From positions 89,627,845 to 89,691,844 of the forward strand of contig NC_087062.1 in NCBI RefSeq assembly GCF_963678635.1: a stretch of 64,000 nt of DNA. The letters are read 5' to 3'. The notes under the pieces are model-generated. The model was not told the origin of the DNA, made no database searches, and saw only the letters and a program-made list of their open reading frames with translations. This DNA is from Symsagittifera roscoffensis. Lineage: Eukaryota; Xenacoelomorpha; Acoela; Convolutidae. A program made the position numbers and the translations under genes. Of this stretch, positions 1 to 11,924 are shown piece by piece (within the stretch, counting starts at the first letter, position 1; the number at the start of each line of letters is the position of its first letter).

Positions 1-2800
1 TTAGACTTCTGTTGCGGGTTTTGAAGTTTTGTAACTATTTCTTTACAAGTTTGTGTATGTATCGCAAATTGTACGAAGCTCCGATTTGCCTCTGTGTGTT
101 CATGTTTTGGTCATTTGTCTACAGTCATGGTTCGTTATCCTCAAAAAAAATTAGAGACGCTTTGACGGAAGTTTTGAGCGGAAGTTGTAGCAATCAGATG
201 TGCTATTTTGAAAAAGAATTTTTTTTCTTTTCTATCGCCCTATTGATATAATCAGGTGAAAGTCACTGATTCATGAGAATAATATATAGCTCATCAATCT
301 ATCTATATATCTACCTTTTTTAAATTGGCGTTTCATTTTGAGAAGGCCCTAATATAGCATTATAAAATGCCCTTATATTGCAGAATTTTTTTAAAAAAAA
401 CTGAATTCAGTGTTTAAAAACTATAAGATTGTCATAGTAAATGTTTTTGTTCTTTAATAACAATTTTCACTATAATTGAAAATGATTGGTAAGTGGTATC
501 TGGACTAAATCGGTTACCGGGTTTATTTTGACCGTTAGGTTATTTCGACCAAATTTTTCAGTGAAAGAATTTTTCAGTGAAAGAATTTTTCTGTTTTTAG
601 CATGTTTGCAGTTTAAATTTCCTTTCTTTTCGAATTTTTGTAAGTTCTTTGCAGTTTTACCAGTTCCGATTTCAGTATGTCAGTTTTTGTTAGCTGTGTT
701 TTCGTATTCGGCTTAATAGGTTTCGGCTTTTAAAAAATCGGGCTTAGAGGCCCGTTTTGAGAATTCTGAGAGAAAAAAAAATTTATCCAAGAGTTTCCAG
801 CGGATTTTAAACTTAAGTGTATGTTTTTCCAATTTTTTTTCCGTAGCAACGTGTGTCTGCTCAAGAATTGTGGGCTTTGTTCCCGGTTTATAAGTTTTGT
901 TTCGATGCTTATTTAACATTCAATTTTTACTTAGCATATTTTTATGACAAAAGTTTTTATTCAAGGCAAAATCAAGACAAATTTTGGAAATTTTCGTTAG
1001 ATCATTTTTTTCGATATTTCTCTCTACGGCTTTCATCTCTATTTTTGTCGGTTATTTGGTCCTGCTATGAATGATTTTCTTGCATTTAGCGCGATGTTTC
1101 GCCTCACTGTAATTTTTCTAAATAAGCAGTTATTTCAGTTCCAAGGTGTTGGGTATTTTTGGAGTTTTTGTAACTAAAAAAAGATTCGATTTTTTTTCTT
1201 TTCGTTGGTCTTGTAAGTAGTGAGAGTCATTCATTGTTCTATCGTAAATGGTGCAAAGCTCTGCATCACTGCTATGAGGAAATTTTGTCTGAATATTTTT
1301 ATTCATTTTTTGGCATTCAATAAAACAGACTGACTGGACCATTCTTTCGAAACAATCCAATTTGAGTTTTCTGATATAGAAAAACGATTTTTTTTCTTTT
1401 GATAGCAAATGATTGCATCGCCTGTGTTTTGAGGTTGTCAGATGGTGTTTTTTGGTTCGCGGATAGATTGATCGCGGTTTGTGTTGAAGTTTTTTGAAAT
1501 TTATAAATTTGGTGCAATTTTTCAAATTTGAAATATATTTCATATATCTCAAAATCTCTTTCGCTTCTGTGTATCCATATTTGTGTTATCATTTTTCAAT
1601 TGCGACGGCTGAGTATCTTTTGTTTTTTGATCACCTATTTCCATTGAATTTTTATGCTGAAAATCTTAACAAAGTTATATGAATACATTGCGCTGTTTTT
1701 CCAAAACAATTGTTTTAACTTTTTATCATCTTTCCTAGTTTCATCTTTCCATCTTTCGAGTTTGTATTTTCAATAAAGCTTTGTTAGACCCTTTTCATGA
1801 ATACTTCTTAAGCGGCCTGTTGTTGTTATAGAACTCTTTTTGGCAAAAATATTTCAAGTCATGAGTTTATTCGCAATTTTTAAGATATAATTTTAAATCC
1901 GTTTTTTTTTGTCAATTGATTTGTGTTTTCCTTCAAGTGCTTTCTATCCTAAATATTTTCCTAGAACTTTAACTTCTCGAAGCAATAGACTCGGGTTTAG
2001 GAGGCTATCAAATCGAAAACTACCTGTAAAAAATTTTTCATGTTTTGCTTGAAATTTTCATTTTTTTTTTCATTCAAAATAACAAATTTAGTTTTCAGCT
2101 TAATGTTATTCAGGTTTTTTTGTTTTTATACCTTTCAAAGTTTTCTAATCGCGAAAAAAATGTTGTAGACGACAGTTTTTTGCCAGCGTTATTCTTTAGG
2201 ATATTTATTGTCGTCGTAGTTAGTTTGGATTTAGTCCCTTGCTATTTTTTGCCTTTCTTCCTCACAATGTGTGAGAATTTTTGGTGCTACTCCATTTAAA
2301 CTAATGGCGCATCAAGTTTTTGCAAAAAAAGCAAAACTTCTCTACAGTTTATGCTTTTGGATTTTGGATCCACGTTTGATTTTTTCATGACAATTTTTCT
2401 CGGTTTTGTCTTAATGATTACCGCTCGGTAATTTTTATGCTAATTCATAGCTGGCTGTTGTGTTTCACAGCAGTTTTTCATCGAAATGAGTTTCAATTGA
2501 GAGAAGCATATGAAATTTTCCGGTGTTGATGTTTTGGCGTGGCTTTCTATCGCAAGTGGCGGGAAGCTCCGCTTCGCATCTGTGTTTTAATTTTTCTTTG
2601 GTCGCTGCGAAGTCGTGGGTCGCAGACCGACAGATTGAATCATATTAAATTAAATGACCGTTTTAGTTATGTCCTGCTCTTTCATTCTCTTATAGTCTAA
2701 TTTCCTAACCCCCTATGTTTAGTGTCACGGTCACAAAAATTATCTGCATCTGCATTTTCAGGTTTGTATTTGTGAATATTGATTGCTTGTTTTATTCTGT
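1..2800. other. AT-rich non-coding DNA upstream of NAF1
   Basis: No coding region can be supported here; the open frames are short, T-rich and resemble no family I know. Three degenerate copies of the 3'-terminal palindrome of the dispersed element family described below lie at about 59-102, 1243-1295 and 2547-2587, the last with GCGCAAGTGG-like and GAAGCTCCGCTTC blocks. A short direct duplication of a CAGTGAAAGAATTTTT unit lies near 556-590. The promoter of NAF1 should be here, but no TATA box or other element can be assigned with confidence. Confidence 0.6.
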
Positions 2801-2802
2801 AG
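2790..2802 (+). promoter_or_regulatory. Splice acceptor just before the NAF1 start
   Basis: A pyrimidine-rich run ends in TGTAG at 2802, 15 nt before the ATG. It could receive a 5'-UTR exon or a spliced leader. Three other genes in this window have the same arrangement, which makes chance less likely. Confidence 0.5.
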
Positions 2803-2817
2803 AAGACGTGATCTGAA

Positions 2818-5631
2818 ATGCTTTCTGATCTTGTATCCTCGGAAAGACTCGTGGGCAAAACCATGAACAGGTCCAAGGTACTCCCCTGCGGGAACATTCT
2901 AAATGGTGTGGCTGGTCCAAAAAATACGCGAAATTTTTCTGCAAATCAAACATGGCGAGTGGATAACTACGATTCTTCGGGAGACGAAAGCAGGAGTTCG
3001 TCGCCTGACCGATTGAAAGAGCCGAAATATCAAGTGAAGTTTGAGGCAGGGAATGATTATGATAGTATTGGTAAAAATCGACCCAGTCGTAAAAGCAGAT
3101 CTTCTGACTATCTGGATCGCCTTTTAGAGAGTAGAAATACGTGTTCAAAAATGGCCTCTAAATACCCCAATGAAACTTCTGTGAATTTACGAAGGAAAAA
3201 ATCATTTGATTGTATGGATACACTGCTGATGAATAACGACCACTGTGATAAATTGGACAAATTAAATGCTACGAATAAGCAAAATAATAGAAAGCGAGAT
3301 AAGCGTTGCAGGGAAAGACGGTCGGCTGACTATCTGGATGTTCTCCTTGCGGATGATTCAGATGAGAACAGAATGTCGAATTATAAATTGTCTAACTCTA
3401 AATACAGAGGTGAAAAGAGGTCAGGTGATTACTTGGACCACCTACTGAGTAAAGATTTCAACGAGGCGCCTAAAGATTTCACTAGACCTTTCGGACAGAA
3501 AGGTAGATACTGCACGGGTAGTTCACAAGAATCATCAGACGATGATGAACGTCAGCAAACTAGAATGGATCTGACAGGTAATGAAGATGGAGATGAATCG
3601 GATGATGGAGATTACTTCAAGTGTTCTTCGAACAAGAGAGACAAGCCGAGAAATGACGTAGAAAAATTCAGCAGCAAGAGTTACAAATCTGTGATCACCC
3701 GGAAAGAAAGTTTTGAACGGGAAAGTGGCACTCTGATGACTTCAGTTGAAGTGAAACGCTTGGAATGTTACCGAGAAAGTGTTGAGGCAAAAACAGCATC
3801 GGCGTTCGAGGAGCCGGGTAGTGATTCTGAATCCGAATCGGACAGCGAGTTCTACCGGAAGTTGCGACAAAACCAGAAATCAAATAAAGAGGAGCCGAAA
3901 TTTCATCCCAACTACGCTGGACCGACCGTAAGAAACGAAGTTGCGTTCACTGATCTGCCCGCGATTGAAGAGCTGAAAGATCTCAACCTGGAAGACGATG
4001 CTTACATGCAGATCATTGGCCATGTCATGTCTGTAGTTGGCTTTATGGTAATTATTAAGTCAGCCAATGAAGCTATGGCATTGGATGCGGAAACTGTTTT
4101 GTTCCACGAGGACAAAACTGCATTCGGACAAGTGTTTGAAGTGTTCGGACCTGTGAAAGATCCGTTCTACATTGTGCGGTTCAACAACGAGAGTGAAGTT
4201 AAGTCAAAAGGTGTCAAGGTTGGGATGCCAGTTTATTGTTGTCTGTCCGATTTTGACATGACCAAAGTCGTGTTTCAAACGGATCTGGATCAAATGAAGG
4301 GTTCGGATGCCTCGTGGAGAAATGATCACGAACCTCCGGAGGGGGCTCTTGCGTATAGCGACGACGAGCAGGAAAGAGAGGCGAGACGATCTCTGGCTTT
4401 GAAGAAGCGTCAAAATAGAGAAGACGCCAGTTTGTTAGAGGAGAACACAGTTGATATTTCAAGTGAATCGGGGAATTCTGGTAGCGATGGAGAAATCAAA
4501 TCAGACAGCGAGACGGAAGCAGAAGTCAAAAGAAATAAAAAGCAGCGAAAATCGAAGACTGTCAATAAAAAACTTTCAAAGAATTCAGAAGACCGCCTGG
4601 ATGAAAATATCTCGGGGTTGCCTCTAAAAGTGTGTAGACCAATGGGAATGGCTTTACCTGACGCAGATGATAGCATAACTCTTAAAACAGAGAAGCAGAG
4701 ACATCGCAGACGTAAAATGGAAGACAAGTCGCACGGAAAGAATCAAAGAAACCCGTTTTGGGATAATCCAATGAAACCTGTCGCCAAAGTTGGATATATT
4801 GAACCAATTGACGTACTGTATATGAAGGAAATGGAAAAGAAAAAAGGTGTTCCTAAAAGAAATGTGTCTTTCCCGGATCCGCCGCCTCCTCCCCTTAAAG
4901 ACTGGATGGCACCTGTAACTTCATTCGCTAGCAGCAGTATCTCTAACTACCAGTGGTCAGAACAAAGTCCACTTGGGTTCCAGAATAAACCACCAAATAG
5001 TTCTAGTGCTAATTTTTCAATGCAGCCGATTATGTCGTGTGATCCGAATGCTATCGCATCAAGAAATAGACCTCTCAATTCAAATAGTGGATCTAATTCG
5101 GCGCCTAGTTTAATGCCTCCTCAAGAGTCTATGAACTTCGCACCTACCATGCCTCCTCCGCCCATGCCGCCGCCGCACTCTATGCCGATGTCTTTCAATA
5201 ACGGAAACGAGAATCCCTTGTACCGAGGGAATATCATGAGTACAACTCCGAGAAATGTCTTCGCACCACCGCCTTATGAGAGCAATTTTCGACCTCCGCC
5301 TTTGATGATGGCTAATCAAGCGTCACAGGGATCTAATTTTGGTATCTTGCGACCTCCAGTGTTTCCTGGAAACCAAAACGTGACCCCCAATTTTCCGATA
5401 AGGGGTCCAAATTTTGGAAACTTTCTTCCTCCACCAGCGCCTCGTGGATTAGTGGTGTCAAACGTTTCTTTCGGAAATAATATGGGTGTAGGCATTTCAA
5501 ATACTGTCAATGTGAATTCGCGAATGGCACCACCTTTCTTTGCAGCGTCTTCAGTTTTAGCCGGAAATCAACAACAATCTCTTTTTGGGCGACCTCCAGT
5601 TCCTGTTGCAGCCTTCAACAAAACTTACTAA
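2818..5631 (+). CDS. NAF1: NAF1, H/ACA ribonucleoprotein assembly factor
   Basis: The frame encodes 937 residues with no intron. Residues about 375-510 match the NAF1/Gar1-like domain: a conserved LPAIEEL start, a beta-rich core with a GQVFEVFGPV stretch and FYIVRFN, then the diagnostic GSDASW-ND-EPP motif followed by an acidic SDDE run. In the family, NAF1 binds dyskerin during nuclear assembly of box H/ACA snoRNPs and telomerase RNP and is later replaced by GAR1. The C-terminal third (about 680-937) is rich in Pro, Met, Asn and Gly, as in other animal NAF1 proteins. The N-terminal part is long, acidic and Ser-rich and holds four copies of a DYLD-containing motif (see findings). The chosen ATG lies 15 nt after a splice-acceptor-like TTCTGTAG at 2795-2802. 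No neighbouring gene appears linked. Family assignment is firm; the exact start is probable. Confidence 0.93.
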   Translation: MLSDLVSSERLVGKTMNRSKVLPCGNILNGVAGPKNTRNFSANQTWRVDNYDSSGDESRSSSPDRLKEPKYQVKFEAGNDYDSIGKNRPSRKSRSSDYLDRLLESRNTCSKMASKYPNETSVNLRRKKSFDCMDTLLMNNDHCDKLDKLNATNKQNNRKRDKRCRERRSADYLDVLLADDSDENRMSNYKLSNSKYRGEKRSGDYLDHLLSKDFNEAPKDFTRPFGQKGRYCTGSSQESSDDDERQQTRMDLTGNEDGDESDDGDYFKCSSNKRDKPRNDVEKFSSKSYKSVITRKESFERESGTLMTSVEVKRLECYRESVEAKTASAFEEPGSDSESESDSEFYRKLRQNQKSNKEEPKFHPNYAGPTVRNEVAFTDLPAIEELKDLNLEDDAYMQIIGHVMSVVGFMVIIKSANEAMALDAETVLFHEDKTAFGQVFEVFGPVKDPFYIVRFNNESEVKSKGVKVGMPVYCCLSDFDMTKVVFQTDLDQMKGSDASWRNDHEPPEGALAYSDDEQEREARRSLALKKRQNREDASLLEENTVDISSESGNSGSDGEIKSDSETEAEVKRNKKQRKSKTVNKKLSKNSEDRLDENISGLPLKVCRPMGMALPDADDSITLKTEKQRHRRRKMEDKSHGKNQRNPFWDNPMKPVAKVGYIEPIDVLYMKEMEKKKGVPKRNVSFPDPPPPPLKDWMAPVTSFASSSISNYQWSEQSPLGFQNKPPNSSSANFSMQPIMSCDPNAIASRNRPLNSNSGSNSAPSLMPPQESMNFAPTMPPPPMPPPHSMPMSFNNGNENPLYRGNIMSTTPRNVFAPPPYESNFRPPPLMMANQASQGSNFGILRPPVFPGNQNVTPNFPIRGPNFGNFLPPPAPRGLVVSNVSFGNNMGVGISNTVNVNSRMAPPFFAASSVLAGNQQQSLFGRPPVPVAAFNKTY

Positions 5632-6265
5632 CTGCTTTTGCCTAAAAAAGACTTCGTTTTATTTATGTTACTTATTTAAACTGAACGGTTGAGAGTTGAT
5701 ATGAATCATGGCTAAAATTTACGCTTACAAAGACAGAGTTTTCTCAAGTCGGGATTTTTGGCAGTTAAGGTAGTGTTTTGTGCTGCTCAAGAAGTGTATA
5801 ATCGGAAACAAAGCTTTACAGGATAAATTAATTACTAAAAATCCAAAGCGACGATTGAAAGTGATTCGAACGAAGTTTTTCTGTTGCCTCAAAACAGTTT
5901 GAGCAAGTTTATAAACATTACGAGGCCAAACTGTGCGTTTAGTGAATTGTAAGCAGATTCCGCAACAAGGACACTCTCTTCGTTCTTCTATTGTTTTTTT
6001 TCTTTGATCGTTCCAACAAAGTTTCTACATTTTTAAAGACTTGTCTCTGGAATCCAGGAACATACAGTCAGAAAATTTCGCGCCTATCCAGTGCACTGTT
6101 TGAACTCGTATCGAAATTCTATTGTTCAGTTGCAAGAAGTAAGATTTTCAAACAAAAGCATAACAAGATCGGGTTTGGTGGGTATAGTTGAAGCAATTTG
6201 TGCTTTAGAAATCAAATTAGACCCTACTGCGTGTTTACAAAAGCGAAGCGTAGTCTGTTACAAGA
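5632..6265. other. NAF1 3' flank
   Basis: AT-rich sequence follows the stop codon. No exact AATAAA is seen close to the stop, so the polyadenylation site is not assigned. No gene is visible. Confidence 0.5.
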
Positions 6266-6735
6266 CTTATTTTTTCCAACCTAAGTCGCAAATATAAGTG
6301 CTACTATCTTTTTGGTGGCACTTAGGCTACTGGCAGCATTACCAGTTTAACTGCAATTGCTTTGATATCCGATAAGCAATACCTCAACACAAGTGATGTC
6401 TTTTTCATTCATCAATTGAACAGACAGAAGATATTTGTTTCATACAATGGTACAATTGTAAAATCTAAAAACTTCAATTCGAAAATATTCCAACTTAATT
6501 CATTTTCCAAATTTTTTGCTATGCATAATTTATTTCGCCTTTAAAATTTTCAATTCGTAGACTGCAAAATAAGTGTGGTTTATATTGTTTATAAGTGCGT
6601 TTTTTTGCTGCATAGCCTTGTCCTTTTATTAGCAACCTTAGCTGCTTTAGTGATGGCTAGTGTAAGCAAATTTCAAGTTACTCTGGCGAGGACGAGATTC
6701 TCCAATCTCGAGGTCAGAAGTTTGAATCCGAAAAA
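6265..6735 (+). repeat. Dispersed element copy with tRNA-like segment
   Basis: The segment starting CCTAAGTCGCAAATAT near 6280, the ATGCATAATTTAT block near 6520 and the tRNA-like GAGATTCTCCAATCTC stem-loop near 6697 recur in the same order at about 25.65-26.16 kb and 42.70-43.23 kb. A 129-codon open frame (6575-6964) overlaps this repeat and is not considered a gene. Ends are uncertain. Confidence 0.5.
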
Positions 6736-7499
6736 CATCGCAAAGTTAAAGGCTGAATTTAACCTGGTCTGTTCTCTATTTACTTGTTTTCTCTCTGTGT
6801 ACAAGTCCCAAATAGAAAGGCTCATTTATTTGGTGACTCTTTGGCAGAATAATAACTGGATTACTTTTGCTGTTGATCATTATATAAAATCGAAAACTGC
6901 CCGATTAAATATAGAATTAATGGTTCAAACGCTTCAAAAGGTTTCAGGACTCTTCGTTGCGTAGCGACATACCCCTAATTTTAGTAGAAAAAAGTTTGGC
7001 CATAAAAATTGTCCCATTTGGAAATTTAAATCTTTTCTTAGAAGTTGTAGATGCTTGTCGAAAATTAACCTGCGAATAGATGAAGTTTTTAATTGAGTAA
7101 AAGGCGGTAGAAATTTTCTTGGTATAGGGGCTACGCCTAGTTTTGTAGAAAAGCAATGTTGGACCTGCAAAAAGTCTCTTTTTTCGAAGTTTTTCAAAAT
7201 TTTGTTAGTTTTTGGATTTTTTTTGGTTTCCTCGAAAATTACGTTTCCTCAAACTAATTTATGACCTTTCGCCTATTTGTAGACTTTGTTCAATTTTTCA
7301 AAACAAACCGTGTCAATTCCGAAAGTAAAAAATCGCCGGATTTTTTCAGAAATCTTTTTTTATCTATCATTTTTTGGGTGACTGCTCAGTCCATTTTTTG
7401 CCGAGGATTTGAAAAGCCTCAATTTGAAAAGCCTCAATTTTTTTGTTAGCTGGTTTTGAGAACGTTCACGTTTTACTAGCGTATATAAAAATTGTGGCA

Positions 7500-8010
7500 A
7501 TAGAGACATAAAGGATTCTGTTTTAGTTTTGCTAGACCTAACAGTTTACAAAACTGGTCGGAAGTAACACAATCCAATTTGATACGGCAAGAAATGTCAC
7601 CACCAGCCGAACTATCTTGAGTAATAATTCTTCCGAGGTAGCAAAATTCCTCAAAAACTTCAGTTTCGTTGTATATTTTAGGGCATCAGTATAGGCGAAG
7701 TTTGTATGATTTCAGTTTTTCCCACAACTTACCATGGTTCCTAGTTTCTTATGTGATTCTACGAAAGTTAGATGAAAAAGAATGAGGTTTTCATTGGCAA
7801 CATTGAAGTGGTTGTATTATTTTCAGCAAATACCAAATTACTGACTACTTCGACGGAAGGCCATAAAGGCAAACCTCTGGCTTGTGCTTAAATTTTTCGA
7901 AAAATATGATGAATAGCAAGCACGAACTTGAGAAAAGGAAGAATGCCACCTTGACACACGCCAGTAGCAACGTCAAATTGGTCGATTTTTGAATTGCAAG
8001 CTTTGATTTT
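7500..8010 (-). mobile_element. LINE reverse-transcriptase fragment, decayed
   Basis: On the minus strand, conceptual translation in broken frames gives hallmarks of a non-LTR retrotransposon reverse transcriptase, in order: a GV-QGGILPF stretch near 7950 (family form GVRQGC-LSP), a FAEN tetrapeptide near 7830 where active enzymes have YADD or FADD, and FCYLGRIITQDSSAGGDIS followed by a conserved RI near 7600-7660. Frames are interrupted and the catalytic aspartates are replaced, so this is a dead fragment. Clade cannot be set from so short a piece. Confidence 0.7.
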
Positions 8011-8451
8011 GTTTTAGGAATGGTTTTAGAATATAATTAAGCACAGAGAGCGAAAAAGGTCCGGATAGCTTCTGTTGATATGAGTACTCAAAAAATCGAT
8101 TTAAATAATCAAAAATATCCGATTCATTTGTTTTTTTTTTAATTTAAATCGTATTTCTATGCAACCCTGATATCAATTGCTATCGGGATACTTTTGAAAC
8201 TCCGCATTGCATGCAATGTCATGTCTTCATTCCTGATGACGAAATCTGCAATGCAACCTTGGTATTCGATTATTTCATTTTGATTTGAAGCAGGCATTTT
8301 TGAGACCGTAATTTTGCCAGAATCAATTTTGTTTTCCTCAATATTTTGTATTAACCGTGCTTTAGAAAAGAAAAAAATGCAACCGCTGACAAAGGTTTAT
8401 CAGTATTACATTTTTTTAGAGTAAATTTTATAAACAATTGTTGATACTAGT

Positions 8452-8834
8452 CAGGCTGATATAAATTTTTCTCGAGGGAGGCGGTTTTTCAAAAAAAAAA
8501 TCCCAAAAATTTTTTTTAGGTCGACCAATTTGATTTTCCAAGCGCTCCCGTATCACTTTTAAGATCATTTTAACAAAAATTTCTGTGCTGTAGGCAATTT
8601 TTTTTAAAAAAGGGGCAACATTGCCGTTTTTTTGGCACATTTTGAAAAATTTTTGACCAGTAAATTGCGTTTTCAGCGCGCGCTCCCCTTCAAAATTAGT
8701 ATATATTAGCACCCAAGGCGACTTTAGGAAAATTTTAGACTTGGTCGCCAAAAATGGATGTCATACAAAAAGTAACGAAGGGTGACCATTTGGTTGGCGA
8801 GGATTCGAATCCCCCCACCCCAAATCCGCCCCTG
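8452..8834. mobile_element. hAT-like non-autonomous element, 383 bp
   Basis: The element begins CAGGCTGATAT and ends ATCCGCCCCTG, giving imperfect terminal inverted repeats (CAGG...AT on each inward reading). It is flanked by a perfect 8-bp direct repeat, ATACTAGT, at 8444-8451 and 8835-8842. An 8-bp target duplication and CAG...CTG ends are typical of hAT transposons. There is no transposase frame inside, so it would depend on an autonomous relative. The intact duplication suggests a fairly recent insertion. Confidence 0.75.
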
Positions 8835-8842
8835 ATACTAGT

Positions 8843-10900
8843 GATGTCACACTGATGAAGTCTGATCATTGAAATATTCTGGCTCTGCTCGAAAGATAGA
8901 CAGAGGGCGAGTGTTTTGTCCTAATACTAAAAAAAACTTGCTTTGAAGTGCACAACCATATTTTTGATTTAGTTCCTTTGTTGCTTTGTTGTGATTGGTA
9001 ATTACTGAGGTTAAAAAAGTGTACTTTCATTAGATAAAACTTTAGCTCAGAACTTCTTTTAATGAAAATTTTTTCCTGATTATAAATGACTAGCGCTAAT
9101 TGGTTAGTATTCCTCCTGATTGATCACAACTAAAGTCAAACTTAAGTTTGATTGGACTACAAGGAAATGAAAAATTATACAGGAGCTTTGTCAGGACTGT
9201 TTTAGTTTTATTTCAGAAAAAAAAACAGGTATCACAAAAAGTTATTGAAATGAACCTAGCCGTAGATAATGTGAAAGCTCTTTCAAAAAATTTCCATGTG
9301 TAAAAATTTATCTTTCTGTAAAAAAGTTAAGAAACGATTTGAGAAAAAAAAGTTTTCTGTTTGATATTCATTTTTTGAAGCAACTGATGTCAATTATTCC
9401 CAATTCACTAATTTTCTACGCATTTATAGATTTCTCTAGTCTCACAACGTAAAACGTACAAAAACGCCATTAATATTATTAAACTAATATAGGCGGAACA
9501 TATAGCTGGCAATCCTTGTTCTATTTTCTTGTTATTGTTGTCTGTTCTAGTCAGCATTTTGCTTTTTGAGAAATAAATTGAAGAAAAAACGCATTTTTTC
9601 TGCAAAATTTGCAAAATCTATCACCATTGTCTTACCTTGTAACCAAAAACAAACTTTTGAAAAGTTTTTGAAAAAAAAACAAATAACAATAATTTTGAAT
9701 TATCAGAAATTGTACTTTCTTGTGTTCATGCTGACTATCAAAAAAATCAATTGATTTTATTTTTTATAGCATGATTGGAAAAGTCTACACAAATCACTGA
9801 TCTGACTCGTTTGCTTTGAGTCTTCGCCCGGAGAATAGCCTCAAAGATTTTTGACCTACATGTTTTGTTTTGCAATTGTTTTTTTTTCAGAAAAACTTAA
9901 TAAATTTACTAATCAAGTAAGCCAATTCGGCCACAATATCTCAATTGTTTTCTGTCGCCTGTAATTTTTGTGGGTTCACTTAGTTAAGAAAAAAATTCGT
10001 ATCACTAAAATTGGCCAGATACTCAACAAGTGTTACAGAGAAAACCTTTGTCTTTAGAAGCCCATGAAAAAATTCCTTCACATCCAAGCAAAAACGCAGT
10101 AACAAAGCGACCGATTTCTAGTTGATTGTTTGTTTGTTTTTTTTTTCAGTCATTTTGTCTGTTCATATACTTTCCTTCCCTTTCTCTTAGAGTTGATTTT
10201 ATATAGAAAGTTTAAGTCGGTTTGTAAAGTTAATTGTATAATTAAGGGTTAATTTGGCAACAGATGAACATTTTTTTAAAAACACAAAAATCCATGTTTT
10301 GAACTCGAAACTAACTTTTGAAAATTTAAGAATATCTAATTATTTCTCATTTTTCACTTGATTGAACCAGATATAACAAATGTCAAAATTAGCGATTAGA
10401 CAGAACTAATCGCTTACCAGCTTTCGTGAACGATCTGACATTTCACATACCTTTTCTCAATTTTGTATGAATTCATTTAACCTTTTATTTAGCCTTGGTC
10501 TAAAAACTCTTTAACTTCAAATCTTTGACTTTCCGTCTAGTTTGAAAAAAAAATCCAAATATGTTTAATTTGGAGACATTTAGCACATGGAACCCTCCGT
10601 AAAGGCCCAATAGAAATCTACTAGCAACAGAATTTAACCAAACAAGTAGAGCTATCATAACAAGTACTTGTATTTGATTTTGTAGTTTTGTAAAATTCCG
10701 CGTCAAGACCTTATACTTTTGAAAATTTTTCATTTTCATCGAACTGATGAAGAAAAAAGAAGAATATTTTCCTGACCATTTCAATAACTCAATGATTTGT
10801 TAGTAGAGACAAATAGCATAATCGTCAAAAATGCACAATTGTGCTTTTTGCTGTTTTTTTGCAGATTCTTGCCACACTCTTGTAAGATTTTGTTTTCTCG
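8843..10900. other. Non-genic AT-rich stretch
   Basis: No gene seen. The only structure noted is a perfect 9-bp inverted repeat, AGCGATTAG and CTAATCGCT with a 6-nt loop, near 10391-10414. Confidence 0.5.
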
Positions 10901-10919
10901 GTGGTGAGGGGAGAAGACA

Positions 10920-11175
10920 AAGACTTGGGAACGGCGATGAGTGGGGCGGAGTGGTGGTGAAGGGGTTACGTCTCCGCCTCTCGATACGAAAAGTCGGTTG
11001 TTCGAGGCCCACATTGATCCGTGTTCGTTGCTTGAGGGTGAGGCAACCTTGCCCAGCCCAGAAAAATAACCAAAAAAATTGCATGTAGTTCTTAAGCAGG
11101 GGCACAACAGCGGTTAGCCGTGATGAGCTGTACAGCTCGTATGTTGGTTCTTTCCCCCTTGGATAAATTGTTTGT
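10920..11175 (+). mobile_element. tRNA-derived SINE
   Basis: A tRNA-like head with an A-box-like GGTGGTGAAGGGGTTA near 10951 and a B-box-like GTTGTTCGAGGCCC near 10997 is followed by a body and a tail, TTCTTAAGCAGGGGCACAAC, ending with CTTTCCCCCTTGGATAAATT. The tail recurs with changes at about 59.47-59.53 kb and 61.45-61.51 kb, where it reads CTTTCCCTCGTGAATAAAT. Pol III promoter boxes plus a shared tail are the usual signs of a SINE. Ends approximate. Confidence 0.6.
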
Positions 11176-11599
11176 CTAAAAATTTTCTTATGTAAAAGTC
11201 TACTTTAATTAAAAAGCATCAACTGTTCAAGATACCAAATGGATTTGCGCAATTTTGTTTATGATTGAACTTGTATAGTGGACAGCGGCTTATAGTTTCA
11301 ATTGAATCATTTTTTTGCCCAAAACCTCAAAAATCGGAAAAGAACTCAAATGCACCAGATAGTCAACTGATCTGCCCACAGTGACAACAATGGATGAAAA
11401 TCGATTATCTGCAGAAACATGTATACACTTTAGATGAATTGTAATTCATTTTTGTATGCAGTAAGACTTCAATCAAATAACCATTAGATAATCATTTAGA
11501 ATTCATTTTGTTTTGCTAACATTTTGTAGTTTTTCTTCATTATATAATCATTATCAAAACACAAAAAAATGAATTCTTTTCTTGACACATTTATAATAG

Positions 11600-11735
11600 A
11601 CTATATACAGATTTTATGCCAGTTGTCCACATTATCTGAAGCTTATCAAGATTCTCTACAGATTATATACAGATTATCTACTCAGTATCTACAGATTATC
11701 TATAGATTATAAACAGGTTTTGTACAGATTAAAAA
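11600..11735. repeat. Minisatellite of ACAGATTATCTAT-like units
   Basis: Units close to ACAGATTAT(C)TA(T) follow one another with small variations from about 11608 to 11733, for example ACAGATTATATACAGATTAT. Period is roughly 11-15 nt. No coding content. Confidence 0.7.
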
Positions 11736-11924
11736 TATTTTTTTTCGATATCTTCGGTTGAGCCCTGGTTGCCAGAAGTACAGAAGGCGCCGACCGCATT
11801 GAATTGAAAAAAAACATTACATATTGAAAAAAAAAGTTTTCAAACTCCAATCTTTTTGAAGGCTTAGAGTTTTGCGAACAAGTTGAAATACAAGTTCTTT
11901 CCTTTAGCATTGTTCGTCTATTTT

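Noticed and set aside
6575-6964. 129-codon open frame
   Set aside because: It overlaps a dispersed repeat with a tRNA-like segment, starts at GTG and has no recognisable domain.
8848-8880. Hammerhead-like core, CTGATGA followed 12 nt later by GAAA
   Set aside because: The bases between the two boxes do not form a proper stem II, and no flanking stems I and III or cleavage triplet are evident.
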